A DNA stretch of 64,000 bases from Salticus scenicus. Lineage: Eukaryota > Arthropoda > Arachnida > Araneae > Salticidae. The position numbers and the translations under genes are program-made. The notes under the pieces are model-generated. The model ran no database searches, was not told the origin of the DNA, and was given only the letters and a program-made list of their open reading frames with translations. Shown here piece by piece: positions 34,871 to 44,690 of this stretch. The first letter of the stretch is position 1; each line of letters opens with the position of its first letter. Location of the stretch: positions 241,432,836 through 241,496,835 of the forward strand of contig OZ005660.1 of assembly GCA_963930645.1 (NCBI GenBank), in the 5' to 3' direction.

Positions 34871-35339
34871 CATAGACCTTATATAACAGACCATGCATCC
34901 CTCCTCATTGTCTGTCTGCGACATGAAGTAGCTTCCCCAGCGAAATTATCACGTGATGTAGACCAGGAGAGAGAGACGAGAATGAATATTATGTGATTTT
35001 TCTATAGGAAAGAAAGTAGTTTAGAGTTTTTTAATTTCTGTATTGTACACATACTTTTTATTTAAGCCTTTAGATTTACGCATCGTTGGAAAGCTAAAAT
35101 ATCATAGATTAATTATAAAAAAATTATTTTGTGAGAAACCATTCTGAAGGGGAGAATTTTTTGATTGAATTCTTACAAAAGTAAGTGCTTTCTTATGGAA
35201 GAATCGCCCTCAACTCCATGTCACGTGACATACGGTGCTGACCGCAAAGGAGGTTTCAGATTACACCCTCATGTTGAAGACATTCCCTATAATGGGAAGC
35301 CCTATTGGTGGCGTAGTCTATACATATATAAGGTCTATG
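34871..35339. mobile_element. P/hAT-like MITE with perfect 8-bp duplication
   Basis: A 469-bp element from CATAGACCTTATATAACAG to CTATACATATATAAGGTCTATG; the inverted ends share CATAGACCTTATATA. It is flanked by ATATGTAA at 34863-34870 and 35340-35347, a perfect 8-bp duplication. An 8-bp duplication fits hAT or P superfamilies; a terminus beginning CA rather than CAG leans towards P-like, which is inference. Internal words near both ends (CACGTGA) are symmetrical. The open frame at 35165-35347 lies inside and spans the right terminus, so it is not considered a gene. Confidence 0.88.
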
Positions 35340-35347
35340 ATATGTAA

Positions 35348-36430
35348 CAGGAAAACAAGATTTTCTGAAATGAAAAAGGGCCCCGAGGTGATACTGAGCT
35401 TCCAATAGCTTCAAAGCTTAATCGGGCTCTGTATAAATGAACTGTATCTAGTAACATTTGTTTTTAAATTATTAAGAGTACACTAATTTCATTGACTGTT
35501 ATTATTACTGAAAAGAGATCTAAGAAGAAAAGGGAAATCATTTTTCAAATTACAATATATAGCAAGTGTGTTATCAACAAAATATTTTTTTTCAAAAATG
35601 TCAACAAAATGTTTTTTTTTTTCCCTTTCTTTCTTTCTTTTTTTTTTTTTTTTGGGGGGGGGGGGGCGGAAGGATAATTATTTATTTTTATTTTACTTTA
35701 TTTATTTTATGTTTTAGAAAAATCTTAAGTGCAAATAAATATTATTTGAGGGAGATATTCCAGGGATTAATAAATAAACAGAAAATTAGGTTAATCTTTC
35801 AAATGCAATTTAAAGATGACAATGCACATTAAAGATTTTCCCATTAAAAGCTAAAATGTTTATGCACAAATGTTAACTTTTAAAGGTATAAATTTGTTTT
35901 TCTATCTCATTTGAATTTTAATAGGAATTATATATATATATATATATGATGTAAGTAAAACAAATAATGAATGTACACTCATATTTGAAGCATTCATAAT
36001 ATTAGTTTATCTACGATTTTAACCCCCTCTTTCAATGAAAGTAGTATAAATCCTACTTTTTTACCAATAAAATGAAACTAAAAGAAAAAAAAATCTGTTA
36101 ATCTTATACATTTTAATATTGACTCCTGCAAGTTTTGTTTCAAAAGCATCAGTAATTTGTATATGGGCCATGGGGAATAATAATAATAATAATGTATATT
36201 ATATTGTATATAATATAATAAATAAAAACAAATAGACAGTAAAAAAAAAATAATAATAATTATAATAATTTATGGCATGATCTATAATTTTTCTAAAAAT
36301 GTATTTTTAAAAATATCTGTAAATGTTTTCATTATATTTTAATATGAAATGTCGAGCAAAAAACTATTCTGATATCCAATCGTTATTTGCTACTGCTTTG
36401 CTTCCCGGTGACCAGTCACTAGAGAATACT
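35348..36430. other. AT-rich stretch with microsatellites
   Basis: Contains a poly-T/poly-G junction (about 35637-35666), a (TA)n tract (about 35930-35946) and AAT-type repeats (36178-36193, 36241-36265). Overlapping open frames across the poly-G are low complexity. No gene is seen. Confidence 0.5.
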
Positions 36431-36594
36431 CCACTATTATGGACAAACTATGTAGGTATTGTGATCGTGAACTTGCGAGCTGCTTGCCTGTAACCCACAC
36501 CGTTCACAGACGGTATTTATGAAATACTCTAAGCTACGACGATTAAGCATATAGAGAGCAGTAATTGGTAGGACGTAATTACTGTAGGAGGAAC

Positions 36595-37145
36595 TAAGGC
36601 TCCTATATATACGAGCTGGCGCATCAGGCATTTTGTTGCCTTAGGGTTGCCACATGTACCCAGCGCGTTTCTCTGATAAACAAACCACAATCATTTTTTT
36701 TTATCGTCTTACGTTACTTTAGAGTAACTTATTTTATTATATATCATAATTTTAGCTAAGTAAACTATGATATGGAAGTTTGTTTAGCGATAAACTGCTA
36801 TAATCGTTCTAGAAGTGAATATAAAGTGTTCACAGACCTTCTATTACTGTGTATTTGGGTTTTGGCGACATTTTGTAAAAGAAACAGAAACCGCCCTAAC
36901 AACACATCGTACATCCATAGGATATCCTCAGAATAAAATGAAATCCTGAGAATGTACTGTGAAAAAAATGGGTTTTTAGGAACATTATTGTTGCTTATTG
37001 CTCTTATTTTGACCGAATTAGCTTTGGATCAAGATTTCTTAAAATCATTAGGGAAGCGATAAGGACGCGAAGCGGGAATGCTGTCCTCTTCGGAGGCAAA
37101 AAAATGGCGGTGATGCGCCGGCCTATTATTTTATTTATGGGCTCT
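36595..37145 (+). mobile_element. THAP-type MITE, copy 3, perfect 9-bp duplication
   Basis: A 551-bp copy from TAAGGCTCC to TATGGGCTCT, flanked by AGGAGGAAC at 36586-36594 and 37146-37154. The MEVCLAI-type start frame (from TATGGAAGTTTG near 36772) is retained. It carries an intact GGCGCATCA in both subterminal regions. Confidence 0.9.
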
Positions 37146-37154
37146 AGGAGGAAC

Positions 37155-37680
37155 CAAAGCTGAGAATTCAATGAATCGCTCTTTTCATGAATCTATCAAC
37201 AAAACATGGCTTCGTTCATAGAATAATAATAAATTATTATTTATAAATAATAATTATTATTTATATTATTTAAATTAATAATAATAATAATTTATCTTTA
37301 TTATTATTCTATGGCTTCGATTTTTTAGACCATCGCTTAAGCTTACAAATACAAAATAAAACATTAATTTTCGTACAGCGGTTTCATTCTGTTTACTTAA
37401 AAATTCTTATTTTTACAGCACAAAGTATTAAATTCTTTATAATACTTAGTAATTATTGCACTATAATTTTCGAATATATTAGTTGAAACCATATTTTCCA
37501 TTGAACATCAGTATACCATAATTTAATGTTAAAGTTTTTTGGTTAGCTTAATTATTTATTTGCATTTATTTGTTCACTTGCATAAATAAAGGGATTCATT
37601 AATATACTAGATTAAAAAAATTATACAGACACGACATTATTTCATTATTTAAAACATGAAAATCTGACATTGAAAGATTT
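37155..37680. other. AT-rich palindromic stretch
   Basis: A long AATAAT/ATTATT inverted run at about 37215-37315 is bounded by two copies of ATGGCTTCG (37207 and 37311). Otherwise no gene is seen. Confidence 0.5.
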
Positions 37681-37870
37681 TAATTTAGTGCCGGAGGCCT
37701 ACTGCTAAACTTGTTAATATCGACAAATTCTTCTTTAGTTAATTCGTGACGATCTAAATTCCATGATAAAGTTTTCATTAAATCAAACCAATGTGTTTCA
37801 GCTGCAGATATTGTAACAAATAACGTTGGAAGTCCAAACTGTCTTATAGCCGCAAAACAACGTTTTTTCT
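37681..37870 (-). pseudogene. Helitron helicase-like domain fragment
   Basis: The minus strand encodes WEKEKKRCFAAIRQFGLPTL, then FVTISAAETHWFDLMKTLSW, then NLDRHELTKEEFVDIN, ending at a stop at 37681. The pattern AAIRQFGLPTLFVTISAAE.HW..L is the hallmark of the Helitron-like N-terminal domain found in Rep-helicase proteins of rolling-circle transposons. Only about 60 residues remain. The conserved upstream side is replaced by a G-rich minisatellite. No HUH motif, helicase motif or CTRR terminus was found, so this is a relic. The Met-initiated open frame upstream of it (to 37973) is contributed by the minisatellite and is not part of the domain. Confidence 0.85.
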
Positions 37871-37889
37871 CTTTTTCCCAATGAGGGGG

Positions 37890-38575
37890 AGGTGTGCCTT
37901 GGGGGGGACTCATGTCAAAGGTGTGCCTTGGGGGGGGACTCATGTCAAAGTTGTACCTTGGGGGGGGACTCATGTCAAAGTTGGGCCTTGGGGGGACTCA
38001 TGTCAAAGTTGGGCCTTGGGGGGACTCATGTCAAAGTTGGGCCTGGGGGGGACTCATGTCAAAGTTGTACCTTGGGGGGGGGACTCATGTCAAAGTTGTG
38101 CCTGGGGGGGGACTCATGTCAAAGTTGGGCCTGGGGGGGGACTCATGTCAAAGTTGTGCCTGGGGGGGACTCATGTCAAAGTTGGGCCTTGGGGGGACTT
38201 CATTCAATAAACCGACTGAAATAGGCCCTTAGCACTATTAAGAGTGTATTATAAAAATTCGACAACGCTGTACCGACTGAAATAGGGGTACCTTGGGGGG
38301 GGGACTCATGTCAAAGTTGGGCCTGGGGAGGACTTCATTCAATAAATCCCCATTCAATAAACCGACTGAAATAGGCCCTTAGCACTATTAAGAGTGACGT
38401 ATAAAAATTCGACAACGCTGTACCGACTGAAATAGGGGTACCTTGGGGGGGACTCATGTCAAAGTTGGGCCTTGGGGGGGACTTCATTCAATAAATCCCC
38501 ATTCAATAAACCGACTGAAATAGGCCCTTAGCACTAATTAAGAGTGTATTATAGAAATTCGACAAATGTACCGAC
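37890..38575 (+). repeat. G-rich minisatellite with higher-order repeat
   Basis: About ten units of 28-33 bp (GGGGGGACTCATGTCAAAGT followed by TGGGCCTT or a variant) lie at 37897-38200. Then come three higher-order blocks of about 150 bp, each with ACTTCATTCAATAAA, CCGACTGAAATAGG, CCCTTAGCACTA and, in two cases, another GACTCATGTCAAAG unit. All three forward frames stay open across the first array because of its composition and period; none is a plausible protein. G-runs of six to nine could form G-quadruplexes. The array starts exactly where the Helitron fragment ends. Confidence 0.85.
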
Positions 38576-38815
38576 TGAAATAGGCCTCTAGCACTAAAAA
38601 TGATTATAATAAAAATATCTTCATGCATTTTATAATGTTACAAAAGCCCGATTTTTTATTTTATTTATTTATTTATTTTTTTTTTTTTTTTATGTGCATT
38701 AAAATATTTTATCTTGCCATGTGTTTGTATAACTAAAAGATTAAAAAATCTTATCTAGTATCTTGGGGAAAAATATGTATATATTGAAAATTTGTTTTTC
38801 CAACTGAGTGAAAAA

Positions 38816-39062
38816 AAAGCCCGGACTGGAAGTCCAACCTCGTGTCTTTGACTTACCAGGTCAACGTTCTACAAAGTGAGCTATCCAGGCCGATAACTGG
38901 TGGGTATTACTCACTCAGACAAACTTTAGGCAGAACAACTAGTCTATCATGTAGATAGCTCGACAGAATAAGCCGCAGGTAAGGGAAAACACCATTAAAC
39001 AACGGGAGGAAGAAATGCATTTATTAATATCACACAATCAGCAGATTAGGAAGAAAATCATA
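38816..39062 (-). mobile_element. tRNA-derived SINE, family S3, inverted copy
   Basis: On the minus strand a tRNA-like head (about 38893 to 38820) has A-box text GGATAGCTCA, anticodon-arm text TTGACCTGGTAAGTCAA and T-arm/3' text ending CAGTCCGGGC. The body continues with CACTCAG and the TTCTTCC/AATATCAC words shared with the array at 39683-40360. A Tigger element begins at 39065, at its far edge. Confidence 0.75.
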
Positions 39063-39064
39063 TA

Positions 39065-39639
39065 CAGTAGACTCGATTAACCGGGATGGTCGGGAAATGC
39101 CTCGTCTGAATAAGCAAATATCCCGGATAATCGAACTTATACAAATTTTGATGGAACATTATGAAAAATTGAGAGAAAATATAAAATTATAATAAAATAG
39201 GGCATTAAGGATTTTATTTATTATAAAACGAAGCGAATGAACATAAATGTTAATGTTATTTCTTTTTATAATTAGAATAATTTACAAGCAAGGAAAATAA
39301 AAAGGAAAAAGAAATTTAGTTTACCTCACATTTTTGTGAAGAATGAAGTTACAGAAGTCTGGATTTTTTTCTCATTTACTCTTTAACGAATTTTGCTACG
39401 CAAATTTTTCAACATCATTTTTTCAGTAGGTGTGCTTTCATCTTCTTGCTCCAAGTAATTAAGTAAAGCCTCACTGTGTACTAATGAGTCACCATGCCTT
39501 AATTTTTGATGAATTACAAGATTTTTTCTCATCACTTTTAGAACATTCTTCGTAATTCCTTGTTCTTTTTTCTGAATCACTAGCGACTCGTAATATAATA
39601 TTGTCGTCACTTAAAACTTCGTAACATTCCATTTTAGAG

Positions 39640-39655
<16 letters not shown>
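39065..39655 (-). pseudogene. pogo/Tigger transposon remnant
   Basis: The left end, TA then CAGTAGACTCGATTAACCGG (39063-39084), is the characteristic terminus of pogo/Tigger elements with a TA target. On the minus strand at 39610-39383 a frame encodes the C-terminal part of a Tigger/jerky-type transposase: MRKNLVIHQKLRHGD, then SLVHSEALLNYLEQEDES, then TPTEKMMLKNLRSKI. This matches the conserved tail after the DDE domain. The catalytic core, CENP-B-type DNA-binding domain and other terminus are absent; a long T-run (39641-39679) and a SINE follow. It is a 3' relic only. Confidence 0.75.
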
Positions 39656-39682
<27 letters not shown>

Positions 39683-40360
39683 GGGAGGAAGAAGCGTTGA
39701 CCTTGAAAGTCAAAGATCCTGGGTTCTACTCCTGGTCCGGGCATTATTTTCACTCAGTTAGAAAAATAAATTTTCAATATATGATTTTCTTCCCAGTCTG
39801 CTGATTGTGTGATATTAATAAATATATTTCTTCGTCCCATTGTTTAATGATGTTTTTCCAATACCTGCGGCGTATTCTGTCCAACTATCTACATGATAGA
39901 CTAGTTGTTCTGCCTAAAGGTTGCCTGAGTGAGTAATGCCCAGGGGTTGTCGGCCAGGATAGCTCAATGTTAGAATGTTGACCTTGTTAGCCAAAGATCG
40001 GGGTTCGACTCCCAGTCCGGGTATTATTTTCACTCAGTCGGAAAAATAAATTTTCAATATATATATGATTTTCTTCCCTATCTGCTGATTGTGTGATATT
40101 AATAAATATATTTCTTCCTCCGATTGTTTAATGGTGTTTTCCATGTGGCTTATTCTGTCGAGCTATCTACATGGTAGACCAGTTGTTCTGCCTAGAGGTT
40201 GTCTGAGTAATGGCCACCGGTTGTCGGCCTGGATAGCTCAAATGGTAGAGCGTTGACAATCTAAGTCAAAGATCCGGGGTTCAACTTCCTGTCCGGAAAT
40301 AATTTTCACTCAGTTAGAAAAATAATTTTTCAATAAATATGATTTTCTTCTCAATCTGCT
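39683..40360 (+). mobile_element. Tandem array of tRNA-derived SINE monomers (S3)
   Basis: Three tRNA-like heads lie at about 39683-39745 (5'-truncated), 39950-40022 and 40224-40297, each followed by the same body (CACTCAGTTAGAAAAATAAA, GATTTTCTTCC, CTGCTGATTGTG). The spacing is about 280 bp. The heads keep A-box TAGCTCAA.TGGTAGA and B-box GGTTCGACTCC, and an anticodon arm like TTGACCTTGTAAGTCAA, which would read as a threonine-type anticodon. Sequence drift (for example CTAAGTCAA instead of a paired arm) means they are not functional tRNAs. A head-to-tail arrangement is unusual for SINEs, which normally insert singly. Confidence 0.8.
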
Positions 40361-40744
40361 GATTGTGCGATATTAATTATGAAAAATTTGTACTCTAAAT
40401 TTCTCACTGAAAGTTCTATATTAATTTCTTTAATAAATATTTATATTTCATAAAATTATGAGAATTTTATTTTTGTTAAACAAACAGCATATTATTATTT
40501 ACAAAGCGATTTTACTGATAACAATTTTGCAATCCGGAAACATAAAAATTTTTTATTCTTCCAAAAATATTTTCTTTTTTCCTGATAAAGCCATGTATTG
40601 CATGATTTACTAGTTACGATATTTTTAATTCCTGAAAAATTTAAAAATGTCCTGAAAGGCCCTAATTATGATAAGATATCTTAAATTTCCTAAAATTTTG
40701 TAACTGATGTGCTACTTATTGTTATTTTAACAACACAAATTAAG
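40361..40744. other. AT-rich stretch, no gene seen
   Basis: No motif was recognised between the SINE array and family D. Confidence 0.45.
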
Positions 40745-41033
40745 GAATAAAATCCAAACTCATTTCGAGCTAGTTCAGTAGAGCGCTCGAAATGGATCAA
40801 TTCGACCGGTCGATGACGCTAATGATCCTGGACCGGTCTTGAACCGGGATTGGAGCAGCGTCCTCTACCTAATTTGAACTGAACGATTTGGAATAATTCT
40901 GACGTGATTGGAGCAGCGTCATCTACCTAATTTGACCTGTATTAGAAGGTTATTTATTGTATCCCTGTTGTTTATTTTGTCTAAACTTTTAATATGTAAT
41001 TCCATAAAATGCTAAACTTAAGGCTCCTATATT

Positions 41034-41482
41034 AGTGCCCCTTAAATAACATAATAGTCCGGCGCATCCCCGCCATTTTTTTGCCTCCGAAGAGGACAGC
41101 ATTCCCGCTTGGCGTCCTTATCGCTTCCCTAATGATTTTAGAAAATCTTGATCTGAAGCTAATCCGGTCAAGATAAGAGCAATAAGCAACAATAATATTC
41201 CTAAAAACACATTTTTTTCCCAGAACATTCTCAGGATGTCTTTTTATTCTGAGGATATCCTATGGATGTACTGGGGTAAGATGTGTTGTTAGGGCGGTTT
41301 CTGTTTCTTTTACAAAATGTCGCCAAAACTCAAATACACAGTAATAAAAGGTCTGTAAACACTTTATATTCACTTTTTGAATGATTCTAGCAGTTATCGC
41401 TAAACAAACTTCCACATCATAGTTTACTTAGCTAAAATCATGAAATATAACAAAACAAGTTACTCTAAAGTAACGTAAGACG

Positions 41483-41515
<33 letters not shown>

Positions 41516-41614
41516 TTTGTCGTTTGTTTATCAGAGAAACGCGCTGGGTGCATGTGGCAACTCTAAAAGGCAACAAAATGCCTGATGCGCCAGCTCGCAT
41601 ATATAGGAGCCTTA
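41034..41614 (-). mobile_element. THAP-type MITE nested in its own relative
   Basis: A 581-bp inverted copy, AGTGCCCCTTAAATAAC to TATATAGGAGCCTTA. It is inserted within the first 15 bp of the outer element. The flanks are TCCTATATT (41025-41033) and TCCTATATA (41615-41623), a 9-bp duplication with one mismatch. A long A-run lies at 41488-41512. It is therefore younger than the outer element. Confidence 0.88.
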
Positions 41615-41789
41615 TCCTATATAAACGAGCTGGCGCATTAGACATTTTATTGCCTTACGGTTGCCACATGTACCCAGCGCGTTTCTTTAATAAATAAACG
41701 GCAGTCATTACTTTACTCGTCTTGTGTAACTTTAGAGAACTCCTTTTATGATATTTCATAGTTTTAGCTAAATAATGTACGAAATGAGA

Positions 41790-42090
41790 TTTGTTTGACG
41801 ATAAACTGCTATAATAACTCAAGAAAAGAACATAAAATGTGCAGATTTCCATAAGATAATTTGAGAAGAATAAAACAACATTGCTTAGGTGCTATCAGAC
41901 GGAAGACGATATATTCTAAAATATAAGCTATTGCCGCTCAAAAGCGACCAAACGACTTCAGTAGGGTTGTTTTTAAGCATAAACGGAAGAACGAAATCCA
42001 AAAATGTAAACAACGGACCAAACATTTGGCTATTATCCCCCCCCCCCCAAGGATGTTTAAAAGGGAAAATACAAGAGGGTGTTTTGTAAT
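41790..42090 (+). pseudogene. THAP zinc-finger domain remnant
   Basis: In the extra part of the long element one frame reads INCYNNSRKEHKMCRFP, stop, DNLRRIKQHCLGAIRRK, then TIYSKI and a stop. This fits the THAP fold pattern: zinc ligands near the start, a phenylalanine-proline before the loop, and the ...AIRRK. segment before the conserved tryptophan. It continues to about 42090 with basic text and internal stops. The short MITE copies keep only the first part (CLAINCYNHSRSEYKVF). THAP domains are the DNA-binding part of P-element-type transposases and of some host proteins. In this case the catalytic domain is missing. Confidence 0.6.
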
Positions 42091-42920
42091 CGCGATTGTC
42101 TAATTGGAGGATTTCGTTCTGAAGACTACCGTATGTGATTTAAACAGTCGAAAATGCGTGATTGACGAACATACGTTCGGCAATTTGTATCAAACGGCAT
42201 ATTTGGATCATTTCCCACATGAGAAACCTGTTTATGAGGTATTTTGTGCTGCATGACTATCGTATGGTTCTTCGTTTGATAGCGGCTTTATATTTACTTA
42301 TATTTTCCTTTGTACTTCTGATAGGTATTAATGTAAAAATGCAGAAAAATGTGTCATTTTAATCTTATTATTTATATTAATATTGATAAATCGATATAAG
42401 ACTTTTTATTTCTGTGCATTTGAGTTTTGACGGCATTTTGTATAAGAAACAGAAACAGAAACAGCCCTAACAACACATCTTATTTACGATACATCCACAG
42501 GATATACTGATAATGTAATGTAAAAAAAAAAAAAATGTGTTTTTAGGAATATTATTGTTGCTTATTGCTTTTGTTGACTGATCGTAGCTTCAGATGAAGA
42601 TTTCTTAACATCACAAGAAAGCGATAAGGACACCAAGCGGGAATTTTGCCCTCTTCTGAGGCCAAAAAGAAAAGAAAAAAAAATGGCGGCGATGCGTCAG
42701 CATGGATATTTTATTAAAGTGCTCTAGCTAAACTATTTTACATTTTTTTTTTTTTTAACGAAGATATTTTATATAATAACATTTTTTTTTTCTTTCTTAT
42801 TAATGTAGACGTTTGTATTCTTCTAACATAAAATAAGAAGCTATTAATTCTTTGTACTGATAAATTATTGATATACATTACTTTGATTATGATTTTTCCA
42901 AATTCATTTATAAACAATTT

Positions 42921-43421
42921 TAATCATGAAAATGTTAAGAATATTACGTTATATTTATGTTTAAAGGAGCAGGGTGGAATTATCTTAAATGAGCACTTCT
43001 TGATATAAAAAAGCCCTTTTCGTTCTCTTCGAGTTTTTATTATGAACAGAAATACGCAACAAGAACGTATTTGAAAAAATATATATATATATATATTAAA
43101 TCATATAAAATATGAAGTATGCTGTATGGTTAATATAATGGATTTATATAAAAAATAATCTTTCTTTCTTCTTCGATTTATGAATCCCTATAAAAAGCTT
43201 TTTCGCTTATTTCCGACTGAATATTGAAATAAACTAGCAATGTAAACACCGATTAATTTTATAGCTACATTTTTCTGGTCTGTTTTTTTAATTAAATTTA
43301 CTAATTGACATATTAAACTTATTTTTCCCAAAATTATAATATCTGGAATGATTTTAATTTATTTACTAATAGTTAACTTATTATTTTAAAGGTAAAAATA
43401 TAACCGTTTACAAACTTTTCG

Positions 43422-43459
<38 letters not shown>

Positions 43460-43620
43460 CGCATTTTAATAAAAAGCTTTTTCCGAAAAAAAAAAAAAAA
43501 AAAAATCCAGCTTTTATTTATATATTAAATTAACAAAATATGATAGTGTCAAAATTAAAATAAAGTATTTTTGTTTTAAGTAAAATCGGGTAAGTTATTG
43601 TTTATAATTTATGTTTAAAT
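42921..43620. other. AT-rich stretch, no gene seen
   Basis: Poly-A tracts at 43428-43456 and 43483-43504 and a (TA)n tract near 43080-43097. No coding motif. Confidence 0.5.
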
Positions 43621-43624
43621 ATTA

Positions 43625-44690
43625 CGTTCATCAATAAAAAGAATTACGTACAGAAAATCGTTATTACGTAAAAAATCTTTTTTTTTTTTTTTTTTTTATA
43701 AAATAAATAAATGAATAAACATGATATAGTTTAGCATTTTATGGAAATACCATATCTTCTACAGTACAAACAATGCACACAAATAGGTGGATCAGTAATC
43801 ATGATCAGTTAATTAAACAAATAAACAGCCATTAAGCAGCAATGCAAGAAAATTGTTTATGTTTTTTCTACGTAGTGTCAGTGAGAGTCTGATTGTCATC
43901 CTGATGCGCATTGGATCAATTACGTGACCCAATGGTTCAAGAAATTTTTCTTTGATCAACGACCGGTCGAGATCGGTGTAAGGCTCCTATATATACGAGC
44001 TGGCGCATCAGGCATTTTGTGGCCTTAGGGTTGCCACATGTACCCAGCGTTTTTCTCGTATAAACAAACCACAAACATTATTTTTTATCGTCTTACGTTA
44101 CTTTAGAGTAACTTATTTTATTATATTTCATAATTTTAGCTAAGTAAACTATGATATGGAAGTTTGCTTAGCGATAAACTGCTATAAACATTCAAGAAGT
44201 GAATATAAAGTGTTCATAGACCTTCTATTACTGTGTATTTGAGTTTTGGCGACATTTTGTAAAAGAAACAGAAACCGCCCTAACAACACATCTTACCCCA
44301 GTACATCCACAGAATATTCTCAGAATAAAATGATATCCTGAGAATGTACTGTGAAAAAAAAAATGTGTGTTTAGGAATATTATTGTTGCTTATTGCTCTT
44401 ATCTTGACCGGGTTAACTTCAGATAAAAATTTCTTAAAATCATTAGGGAAGCGATAAGGACGCCAAGCGGGAATGCTGTCCTCTTTGGAGGCAAAAAAAA
44501 TGGCGGTGATGCGCCGGCCTATTATTTTATTTAGGGGCTCTAGATCGGTGCATTTCACTGAATGATGTAACTCATGACCAGTAGACACGTAGACAGCACT
44601 GAACGCTTTGGTTCGGGAACAAACGACCGGTCGTGGATCAGGCCGCCGACGTTACACTCTCTTTATAATGCTGAGCTGTGCTCGCCAGAT
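43625..44690 (-). repeat. Diverged family D copy split by a MITE
   Basis: The left part (about 43625-43770) matches family D inverted (TTATTACGTAAAAAATC..., ATATAGTTTAGCATTTTATG). Farther parts keep ACGACCGGTC words on both sides of the MITE (43959-43968 and 44622-44632). The MITE at 43979-44541 with its 9-bp duplication interrupts it. Confidence 0.5.
43979..44541 (+). mobile_element. THAP-type MITE, copy 4, perfect 9-bp duplication
   Basis: A 563-bp copy from TAAGGCTCC to TAGGGGCTCT, flanked by AGATCGGTG at 43970-43978 and 44542-44550. Its start frame reads MEVCLAINCYKHSR. A minus-strand open frame at 44280-44588 runs over the right end and is not a gene. Confidence 0.92.

Larger units (their letters stand above)
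41019..42725 (+). mobile_element. Long THAP-type element, host of a nested copy
   Basis: The outer element starts TAAGGCTCCTATAT at 41019, is interrupted at once by the inner copy (41034-41614), resumes at 41615 and ends AAAGTGCTCT at 42725. The target duplications are TGCTAAACT (41010-41018) and AGCTAAACT (42726-42734). Without the inner copy it is about 1.1 kb, twice the usual 550-560 bp. The extra portion (about 41848-42400) lies exactly where the short copies lack sequence, so it represents a longer, probably ancestral, version. The uninterrupted target is seen at 4945-4953. No full transposase is present. Confidence 0.85.
40745..42920 (+). repeat. Repeat family D, copy split by insertion
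   Basis: Left part 40745-41018 and right part 42726-42920 together match 4756-5175 inverted. Shared words are GATCCTGGACCGGTCTTG, TCTAATTTGACCTGTATTAG and TAATTCCATAAAATGCTAAA on the left, and AAAATAAGAAGCTATTAATT on the right. The 1.7-kb MITE complex between them is an insertion with a 9-bp duplication. Confidence 0.75.

Noticed and set aside
36437..36631. Minus-strand frame of 64 residues, NRRSLEYFINTVCERCGLQ region
   Set aside because: It crosses the boundary into the MITE, which supplies its start; no domain or splice evidence supports it.
37881..38232. Three overlapping open frames on the plus strand, 109-112 residues each
   Set aside because: They are frames through a G-rich minisatellite; openness in all three frames reflects repeat composition, not selection.
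40224..40297. Possible functional tRNA gene
   Set aside because: The anticodon arm does not pair fully and the head is followed by the same SINE body as its neighbours; it is a SINE head.
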